Positions 7,192-11,760 of a stretch of 11,760 nt of DNA are shown in pieces; position 1 is the stretch's first letter, and every line of letters starts with the position of its first letter. This DNA is from an uncultured Ruminococcus sp. GTDB taxonomy: Bacteria > Bacillota > Clostridia > Oscillospirales > CAG-272. The stretch is from contig URUL01000064.1 of assembly GCA_900551005.1 (NCBI GenBank), positions 1 to 11,760 of the forward strand, given 5' to 3'. The position numbers were made by a program, and so were the translations under genes. The notes beneath the pieces are model-generated. The model made no database searches. It was not told the origin of the DNA and worked only from the letters and a program-made list of their open reading frames with translations.

Positions 7192-7887
7192 TCAACATCC
7201 GATAAATTTTCTTGACTGCTGTGATTTCTCCTGCAGCTTTCGCCTTTTCGGCAGTGATATCGTCACGTCACAGCAATCAAAATCACTGTCAATATAGTGC
7301 GCAAAAAATCTCGCCTTAAAACGGCGTTTTCTGCATGTCCCTCTGTCCTCGGTGCGCGGTACGTCCGGATCTTCGGGAAGAATAAACTTAATACACCTTA
7401 TCGTCACATCGCGGCAGAAATCGCCTGCATGAGCGGGAACGGTCATGGTTTTCATTCCCCGCCGGTATTCGATATCATTACAGTCCAGCTCGGTAACGAT
7501 TGCCACCAGAGCAACCCGCTTATTCGGGCAGATATTTTTCAGTCTCACGGTCAACTGCAAAATGCGTCCCGGCGATTCCATGCCGAGGTCGCCCGCATCG
7601 AATTCGATAGCGTCCTCGCAGCCTTCGATTGTTATGTCGACCGGTTCGGGACATGTCTCGGGAAATACATCTGAACCGCATTCAACGGTAATTTCGGGAG
7701 ACGGAAAACTGACGAGATTGTCCTCGTTATCATGATAGAGAGCTTTCCTACGAACAAGCGACCTCTCTCGTTCTTTATCTGATTGATACATACGGTATTG
7801 AAAAGGTACTCGATGCCTATTACTCGCAGGATATGGAGGAAACATTTGGAAAAGGTTATGAAGAACTGAAATCAGACTGGTTAGCAT
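7192..7887 (-). CDS. Cysteine-rich hypothetical protein, probably missing its real N-terminus
   Basis: The open frame is 231 residues, but only about residues 56-231 look like real protein. That part has paired and spaced cysteines (VECGSDVFPETCPE, EGCED, KNICPNKRVALVAIVTELDC, GDFCRDVTIRCIKFILPEDPDV, then SDFDCCDV). From memory it resembles a conserved C-terminal domain on uncharacterised clostridial proteins, but I cannot name a function. The first 50 residues lie antisense to a better coding frame (7713-7901, plus strand). None of the three possible ATGs (7887, 7845, 7791) has a ribosome site, so the gene is probably truncated near 7722-7740 and may be a pseudogene. There is no signal peptide or membrane segment in what remains. 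It ends against the bidirectional ktrA terminator. Confidence 0.5.
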   Translation of the reverse strand: MLTSLISVLHNLFQMFPPYPASNRHRVPFQYRMYQSDKERERSLVRRKALYHDNEDNLVSFPSPEITVECGSDVFPETCPEPVDITIEGCEDAIEFDAGDLGMESPGRILQLTVRLKNICPNKRVALVAIVTELDCNDIEYRRGMKTMTVPAHAGDFCRDVTIRCIKFILPEDPDVPRTEDRGTCRKRRFKARFFAHYIDSDFDCCDVTISLPKRRKLQEKSQQSRKFIGC

Positions 7888-7901
7888 ACTTGTATAATTA
7901 A
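7713..7901 (+). pseudogene. 3' remnant of a lost gene (C-terminal tail, possibly of a metallopeptidase-like protein)
   Basis: A plus-strand frame open from the TGA at 7710-7712 to the TAA at 7899-7901 has no start codon and no ribosome site, yet from about 7740 it reads like protein: ELSYEQATSLVLYLIDTYG and then EELKSDWLAYLYN at the end. The pattern of YEQA, a hydrophobic helix with IDTYG, and a closing YEELxxxWLxYL resembles the C-terminal tails of peptidase-MA-like zinc proteins; this assignment is tentative. A hairpin starts 21 nt after the stop codon, as expected for a gene end. The 5' part is missing where the minus-strand cysteine-rich frame begins, pointing to a deletion joint around 7713-7740. 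Confidence 0.55.
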
Positions 7902-7922
7902 ATCTTTAATATAATGTAGCAC

Positions 7923-7958
7923 CGCCGAGTGTGACTTTTTGGTCGCTCTCGGCGTTTT
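7923..7958 (+). terminator. Hairpin terminator 1 of a three-member family
   Basis: CGCCGAGTGTGAC (7923-7935) pairs with GTCGCTCTCGGCG (7942-7954) with one mismatch and one G-T pair, loop of 6 nt, followed by TTTT. It follows the stop of the 7713-7901 remnant and lies just upstream of the first sigma gene's promoter. Its right arm is shared with the hairpin after the second sigma gene. Confidence 0.75.
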
Positions 7959-7963
7959 CGTTA

Positions 7964-7992
7964 TAGACTAATTCACAAATTTATGTTATAAT
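7964..7992 (+). promoter_or_regulatory. Promoter of the first sigma-factor gene, in a duplicated 46-nt block
   Basis: TAGACT (7964-7969), 17 nt, TATAAT (7987-7992). The surrounding 46 bases (7947-7992) match 9729-9774 upstream of the second sigma gene at 42 of 46 positions. The -10 is perfect and the -35 is weak, which would fit a promoter helped by another factor. Confidence 0.65.
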
Positions 7993-8030
7993 ATTTATAA
8001 ATTCGACCTAACAATTTCCAAAACACACGG

Positions 8031-8047
8031 ACTATATAAGTGAAAGC
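8031..8047 (+). repeat. 17-nt leader block, copy 1
   Basis: ACTATATAAGTGAAAGC occurs exactly here and at 9823-9839. It lies about 39 nt downstream of the -10 box and 25 nt before the start codon. TATATA could be a second -10 box, or the block could be a binding site. It contains a GTG that opens an in-frame extension of the first sigma gene, but the second copy shows that the GTG is not the start. Confidence 0.6.
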
Positions 8048-8072
8048 ATTGATCAATCGCTTGGAGAAACAG

Positions 8073-9698
8073 ATGAAAAAACAAGACTTGCTAAAATATT
8101 TTGACGACAACTTGCTTGATAAGCTATTTGGCTTTTGTTACGCAAGAACAAACGACAGCTACGAGGCAGAGGAACTATGCTCGGATATAATCTATTCCCT
8201 CGTTAAAACTGCCAATAGTGATGGAGAGATCGAAAGCGTATATCCGTTTATTTGGAGAGTGGCTCGTAATGTTTATGCCGATTTTTCAAATAATCGAAGA
8301 AAACGCGCGGAAACTATCTATGAAGGCGATTCGGAAGAAATTTTGCTCGGTGTTGCGGAAGAAGACACTTCTGATGATACCGCAGAATTATTAACTTCTG
8401 TATATCGTAGAATAGCTTTTTTGACAAAAGCATACCGCGAAGTTATGATAATGTTCTACATAGATGGTCTTTCCACGGCTCAAATAGCCAAAGCGCAAGG
8501 AACAAGTGAAGGTGCTGTTCGTCAAAGGCTCTTTTCGGCAAGACAAAAGATTAAAAGTGAGGTAGAAAAAATGGCAGAAACTTATAATAAGCCGGTGGCG
8601 CTTGATAAAATTAATTTCGTGATTTGGGGAGCAGGAAGTCCCGCATGGGGAGATCCGCGTAATGTATGCACGAGAATGTTCTCAAATCATATTGTGTGGC
8701 TTTGCCACAAGAAGCCGATGAGTGCTTCTGAAATTGCAGAGGAACTGAACGTTCCCACCATTTACGTTGAAGAAGAACTTGAAATCCTCCGTAAAGGCGA
8801 AAATGGAAAGTACGGTTTTCTTCGTCGCTTGGAAAACGGCAAATATGCGCTTAATTTCATTTTGCTTGATAAGGATGTATTTGAAAAAGCAAATGCAATT
8901 TACACAGAGCAATTACCGAAAATTTGCGAAATCATATCAAACTATATCGAGGAACATAAAGCCGAATATCTTGCTTTCCCGTATCTGAACAAGAAAGTTG
9001 ACATGAATCTTATCCTTTGGCAGCAGGTATTCTGTATTGCTGATGCCTTCTCCCATTGTGTTGAGTGTGCTTTGAAGAAAAATCATTTTGCGGATGTTGA
9101 AAAAACAGATCGTCCCTTCAGCGTGTTTGGATATGTAGATAACGGCAAGTATTACGGCGGCGGATGGGATGGCGTTGACGCGCAAAATGTGTGTGGCTTC
9201 TCTAACGTTCATCTTGATAATATCTACATCGCACGGATTAAAAAACACTTTAGTTGCGGTCTAAACGTTTCTAACGAACCAAAGATTCAACTTGCGCTCC
9301 GTGCAATTGAAGGTCTCGATATTTCATCGTTGTCAGAAACAGAAAAGGAGCACGCGGCAAAAGCCATTGAGTGCGGTTATTTGTATCGTGATGGAAATAT
9401 GCTTTACACCAAGATTCTTGTAAATGCGCTTTCAGATAGAGATAGACTATTTGATATTAGTAATGCTTTACAGAATGGATATTTCGATGCCGATGCTGAA
9501 ATTGTGGCAGCGAAGGTTGCAGAACTTATCAAAAAATCTGTTCCCGATTATCTCCTTGGGGAATGGAGATTGGCTAATAATCTTGCAAATCTTCCCATTC
9601 TCGATTCAGTTGTTGAATGTCTTATCGAAAAAGGCGTATTAACACCTCCCGAGGATGGTATTGGTGCAGAAGGTTGTTGGATGAGTGTTGAAAAGTAA
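8073..9698 (+). CDS. ECF-like sigma-70 factor with large C-terminal regulatory extension (paralog 1)
   Basis: The 541-residue protein begins with a sigma-70 region 2 (about residues 10-80; EAEELCSDIIYSLV, then YPFIWRVARNVYADF) and a region 4 helix-turn-helix (about 107-160; YREVMIMFYIDGLSTAQIAK, then GAVRQRLFSARQKIK). ECF sigma factors usually stop near 180 residues; here about 370 more follow. Residues 205-265 look like a winged helix (SASEIAEELNVPTIYVEEEL, then the wing ENGKYALNFILL), followed by helices, a Gly/Tyr-rich segment (FGYVDNGKYYGGGWDG) and a second wing-like part (CGYLYRDGNMLYTKILV). No membrane segment and no neighbouring anti-sigma gene are seen, so the extension may sense a signal and control the sigma part; that is inference. 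The ATG at 8073 has TTGGAG 6 nt upstream and matches the paralog's start, so the GTG at 8040 is rejected. Confidence 0.85.
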   Translation: MKKQDLLKYFDDNLLDKLFGFCYARTNDSYEAEELCSDIIYSLVKTANSDGEIESVYPFIWRVARNVYADFSNNRRKRAETIYEGDSEEILLGVAEEDTSDDTAELLTSVYRRIAFLTKAYREVMIMFYIDGLSTAQIAKAQGTSEGAVRQRLFSARQKIKSEVEKMAETYNKPVALDKINFVIWGAGSPAWGDPRNVCTRMFSNHIVWLCHKKPMSASEIAEELNVPTIYVEEELEILRKGENGKYGFLRRLENGKYALNFILLDKDVFEKANAIYTEQLPKICEIISNYIEEHKAEYLAFPYLNKKVDMNLILWQQVFCIADAFSHCVECALKKNHFADVEKTDRPFSVFGYVDNGKYYGGGWDGVDAQNVCGFSNVHLDNIYIARIKKHFSCGLNVSNEPKIQLALRAIEGLDISSLSETEKEHAAKAIECGYLYRDGNMLYTKILVNALSDRDRLFDISNALQNGYFDADAEIVAAKVAELIKKSVPDYLLGEWRLANNLANLPILDSVVECLIEKGVLTPPEDGIGAEGCWMSVEK

Positions 9699-9707
9699 AC
9701 AGAATAT

Positions 9708-9740
9708 CGCCGAGAGCTGAATTATGGTTCTCGGCGCTTT
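9708..9740 (+). terminator. Hairpin terminator 2 of the family
   Basis: CGCCGAGAGC (9708-9717) pairs with GGTTCTCGGCG in 9726-9736 (10 bp with one G-T pair), then CTTTCG. It starts 9 nt after the first sigma gene's stop codon. The T-tract is weak. Its right arm is the first part of the duplicated promoter block. Confidence 0.65.
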
Positions 9741-9745
9741 CGTTA

Positions 9746-9774
9746 TAGATTAATTCACAATTTTATGATATAAT
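9746..9774 (+). promoter_or_regulatory. Promoter of the second sigma-factor gene, in a duplicated 46-nt block
   Basis: TAGATT (9746-9751), 17 nt, TATAAT (9769-9774). The 46-nt block 9729-9774 matches 7947-7992 except at four positions. It shows that the two genes are separately transcribed but likely co-regulated. Confidence 0.65.
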
Positions 9775-9822
9775 TATCTCAAAAATATTCCCAAACCAAT
9801 TAACCGATACACTCTCGCTGAC

Positions 9823-9839
9823 ACTATATAAGTGAAAGC
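9823..9839 (+). repeat. 17-nt leader block, copy 2
   Basis: ACTATATAAGTGAAAGC, identical to 8031-8047. It is 23 nt before the start codon and about 49 nt after the -10 box, so its distance to the gene is kept better than its distance to the promoter. The GTG inside is out of frame with the gene. Confidence 0.6.
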
Positions 9840-9862
9840 TTTCAAAACACAGGAGAACAACT

Positions 9863-11434
9863 ATGACCGACAAAAGAGCATCGGAATTGCTGTCTGAAAA
9901 TCTAACGGCAATTTACGGTTACGCTTTTTCCAAACTCTATGATAAAGATAAAGTGGATGATCTCGCATCCGAAATCGTATATGAAATCATCGTTTCGGCT
10001 CGCAATCTTCAAAATGAAGAAGCCTTTTGGGGCTTTGCTTGGAAGATTGCCGAAAACACATTCCTTCGCTTTATTCGTAAGAGTCAGCTTGCCGCACAGA
10101 ACGTAGAACTAACAGAAGAAAACATAGGTGTGTACGACCTCTCTCCAGAGCAGGAGTACATAGAAAAGGAAACCGAGAGTGAGGAAATATATTTGCTTCG
10201 CCGCGAGCTTTCTCTTTTGAAGAAAACACACCGTGAGGTCTGTGTTGCTTATTATGTTGATAACAAAAGTTGTTCTCAAATCGCAAAAGAGCAAAACATC
10301 AGCGTGGAAATGGTAAAATACCATTTGTTTAAGACACGCAAATTATTGAAGGAAGGTATCGGTATGACGAGAACACTTGGAGAAAAAAGCTACAACCCCG
10401 GAATATTCAGACTTGACTTTTGGGGGGATTGGAACAAATATTACGATTTGTTTAGACGAAAACTTCCCGGATCTATCGTGTTGGCCACATATTATGAGGC
10501 TATGACGGCAGATGCGCTTTCCATGGAACTTGGTGTTTCTATGCCTTATCTTGAGGAAGAAATTGAGATTTTGGAAAAAGCAGGCGTGCTGAAAAAGGTC
10601 GGGGAAAAGTATCAGGCGAATATCGTGATTGTGACGGATGCGTACGAAAAGGAATTCGTCAAGAACACTTCCGCGATCTACGCCAATGTGGCCGAATCAG
10701 TATTTGATAAAGCAGTAAGTCTTTTGCCGCAGATTCGCGCGCTTGATTTCAACGGGAACGATTATGATGATAACCGATTGCTGTTTGGCATTTTAAATCT
10801 TGCGTTCATGAACGGTTATGGATTAACAAAAGAAAAGTCTCCATTGGGAACCCCCAACAAGCTTCCTCTTGGTTGTAACGGGTGGATATTCGGATACGAT
10901 AACGATTATGCAAACCATCATTTTGCTGGCATTACATTAAGAACAGATAATAAAGCCAAAACTGCGTGGTTCGCGGCAGTAAACTATAAAGTGGCAGTAA
11001 AAGCGCAGATGTACGAACATTCATATTTTAAAGACAAAGCCGAAGCGATGTGCGATGCGATCCTTTGCATGGACGCCGACCATGAAAATATCACGCTTCC
11101 GTGGTTAATAGATAATAATTTCGTTCGCTGCAATGACAATAAGTTATCTGCCAATTTTCTTGTATTTGAAACCGAAGTTTTTGAGAAAATTTGCAAACTG
11201 ACTTCTGAAATTTCTGAAGAAGTGGCAAACTGTATGATCGATATATCCGATAAAGCCGAGAAGATACTTGCCGAGCACGCTCCCGCTTCTCTCAAAGGAC
11301 AGTGCGGTGATATTGCAAAAATTCATCATCGTCTTGACGTAGCTGCTTTCTTGATGGAGGAGCTTATCAAAGAAAACAAACTGATTGTTCCGAACGAGAA
11401 AACACCGCTCTGCATTTGGGGTGTTAAAAACTAA
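9863..11434 (+). CDS. ECF-like sigma-70 factor with large C-terminal regulatory extension (paralog 2)
   Basis: The 523-residue protein has the same layout as its neighbour: sigma region 2 (about residues 8-75; VDDLASEIVYEIIV, then AFWGFAWKIAENTFLRF), region 4 (about 112-163; HREVCVAYYVDNKSCSQIAK, then VKYHLFKTRKLLK), then a winged helix (about 205-258; MTADALSMELGVSMPYLEEE, wing VGEKYQANIVIV). A middle segment (GWIFGYDNDYANHHFAGI) and a second wing/helix part (NNFVRCNDNKLSANFLVFE) follow; the latter resembles the first wing part, suggesting an internal duplication. By hand alignment, region 4 of the two paralogs is identical at about 19 of 48 positions, and the rest is more divergent. AGGAG (9851-9855) sits 7 nt before the ATG. 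No anti-sigma gene is adjacent. The gene converges on tmRNA. Sigma activity is likely; what it controls is unknown. Confidence 0.85.
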   Translation: MTDKRASELLSENLTAIYGYAFSKLYDKDKVDDLASEIVYEIIVSARNLQNEEAFWGFAWKIAENTFLRFIRKSQLAAQNVELTEENIGVYDLSPEQEYIEKETESEEIYLLRRELSLLKKTHREVCVAYYVDNKSCSQIAKEQNISVEMVKYHLFKTRKLLKEGIGMTRTLGEKSYNPGIFRLDFWGDWNKYYDLFRRKLPGSIVLATYYEAMTADALSMELGVSMPYLEEEIEILEKAGVLKKVGEKYQANIVIVTDAYEKEFVKNTSAIYANVAESVFDKAVSLLPQIRALDFNGNDYDDNRLLFGILNLAFMNGYGLTKEKSPLGTPNKLPLGCNGWIFGYDNDYANHHFAGITLRTDNKAKTAWFAAVNYKVAVKAQMYEHSYFKDKAEAMCDAILCMDADHENITLPWLIDNNFVRCNDNKLSANFLVFETEVFEKICKLTSEISEEVANCMIDISDKAEKILAEHAPASLKGQCGDIAKIHHRLDVAAFLMEELIKENKLIVPNEKTPLCIWGVKN

Positions 11435-11440
11435 ATAGTT

Positions 11441-11475
11441 ACCGCGAGAGTGACCGTTTGGTCGCTCTCGGCGGT
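11441..11475 (+). terminator. Hairpin terminator 3 of the family
   Basis: ACCGCGAGAGTGACC (11441-11455) pairs with GGTCGCTCTCGGCGGT (11460-11475) with one bulge and one G-T pair and a 4-nt loop, 6 nt after the second sigma gene's stop. There is little T-tract (ATCATTT). The 14 bases GGTCGCTCTCGGCG are the same as in hairpin 1. Confidence 0.7.
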
Positions 11476-11500
11476 ATCATTTAATATGGATACTCAAAAT

Positions 11501-11549
11501 AAAAAAACAAATCCGAACAGTTCCTTTGTTACGAAACAGTTCGGATTTG
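11501..11549 (-). terminator. Rho-independent terminator of tmRNA
   Basis: On the minus strand an 11-bp perfect stem (11508-11518 with 11539-11549) is followed by seven Ts (11501-11507). It begins 7 nt beyond the CCA end of tmRNA. Confidence 0.85.
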
Positions 11550-11556
11550 CCCGTTT

Positions 11557-11760
11557 TGGTGGAGCCGAGGGGAGTCGAACCCCTGTCCGAAAATCTATTC
11601 ATACAGCTTTCTCCGAGCGCAGACTGTCTTTTATATTACCCTCTTATACCGCCGTCAGCCAGGCTGCACAAGAAGTATCTGTTTTATGCATGACGGATAC
11701 AACAGGAAAAATCTCCGTTCACGTTCATCACTAAATGACGCCAGGTCCCCAGCCGTGATA
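11557..11760 (-). ncRNA. ssrA: tmRNA, 3' portion (runs off the right edge)
   Basis: Read on the minus strand, the RNA ends in GGGGTTCGACTCCCCTCGG followed by CTCCACCA: a T arm with GTTCGA loop, acceptor strand and encoded CCA, the conserved tmRNA 3' end. It is preceded by CGGACAG and by a pseudoknot-rich stretch. Visible are 204 nt of an expected ~350; the tag-peptide reading frame and the 5' acceptor strand lie beyond the window. tmRNA rescues stalled ribosomes together with SmpB. It has its own terminator and converges on the second sigma gene. The 3' end of ssrA is a frequent integration site, but I see no repeat of it in the window. Confidence 0.93.

Noticed and set aside
8040..8072. GTG start at 8040 that would add 11 residues to the first sigma protein
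   Set aside because: The GTG lies in a 17-nt block repeated before the second sigma gene, where it is out of frame. The ATG at 8073 has a well-placed ribosome site and aligns with the paralog's start.
9832..9900. Short upstream frame starting at the GTG in the second leader block
   Set aside because: It has no ribosome site, overlaps the sigma gene start, and is not kept as a separate frame in the first copy.
11557..11585. Attachment-site duplication of the tmRNA 3' end
   Set aside because: I looked for a second copy of the T-arm sequence near 7700-7950 and elsewhere and found none, and no integrase gene is present.
11450..11734. 94-residue plus-strand frame containing EGSRTPVRKS
   Set aside because: It is the complement of the tmRNA 3' end, a well-known source of false protein calls.
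1..11760. CRISPR array, insertion sequence or transposase
   Set aside because: No regular spaced repeats and no transposase-like protein were seen on either strand.

Overview
The window looks like a Firmicutes chromosome, most likely a gut or rumen clostridium. The grounds are strong AGGAG-type ribosome binding sites, consensus -35/-10 promoters, a threonine/serine-linked lipoprotein of the clostridial sugar-binding type, a KtrA/KtrB pair, and a tmRNA with a clostridial-looking 3' end. No species can be named from this.

Left block (1-4750): a sugar-use locus. Three minus-strand genes follow one another: N-acetylneuraminate (sialic acid) lyase (nanA), a solute-binding lipoprotein, and a family 2 glycoside hydrolase that runs off the left edge. 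A divergent AraC-type regulator is on the plus strand. nanA and the binding-protein gene each have a good promoter. The nanA/araC interval holds two nearly abutting divergent -35 boxes and two dyads. Together the genes suggest trimming of sialylated or galactose-bearing glycans, uptake, and cleavage of sialic acid, controlled by the AraC protein. No permease genes are in the window.

Middle block (4751-7166): a GC-rich intergenic stretch with inverted repeats, then a near-consensus promoter driving ktrB-ktrA (potassium uptake pore and its nucleotide-binding gate), closed by a strong terminator.

Scar region (7192-7901): two gene remnants meet head to head. On the minus strand is a cysteine-rich protein whose recognisable part begins near 7722. 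On the plus strand is the last ~55 codons of an unrelated gene. Both lack 5' ends, so this looks like a deletion or rearrangement junction.

Right block (7902-11500): by eye more AT-rich. It holds two tandem paralogous genes of an unusual type: an ECF-like sigma-70 factor (regions 2 and 4) fused to a ~360-residue C-terminal part with a winged-helix-like segment and an apparent second related wing/helix segment. The proteins have diverged widely, yet their promoter regions match at 42 of 46 bases, they share an exact 17-base leader block, and both genes (plus the upstream remnant) end in hairpins of one sequence family. This self-contained sigma-factor pair, with no anti-sigma gene in view, is the most interesting item here.

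Right edge (11501-11760): the 3' part of tmRNA (ssrA) on the minus strand with its own terminator, converging on the second sigma gene.
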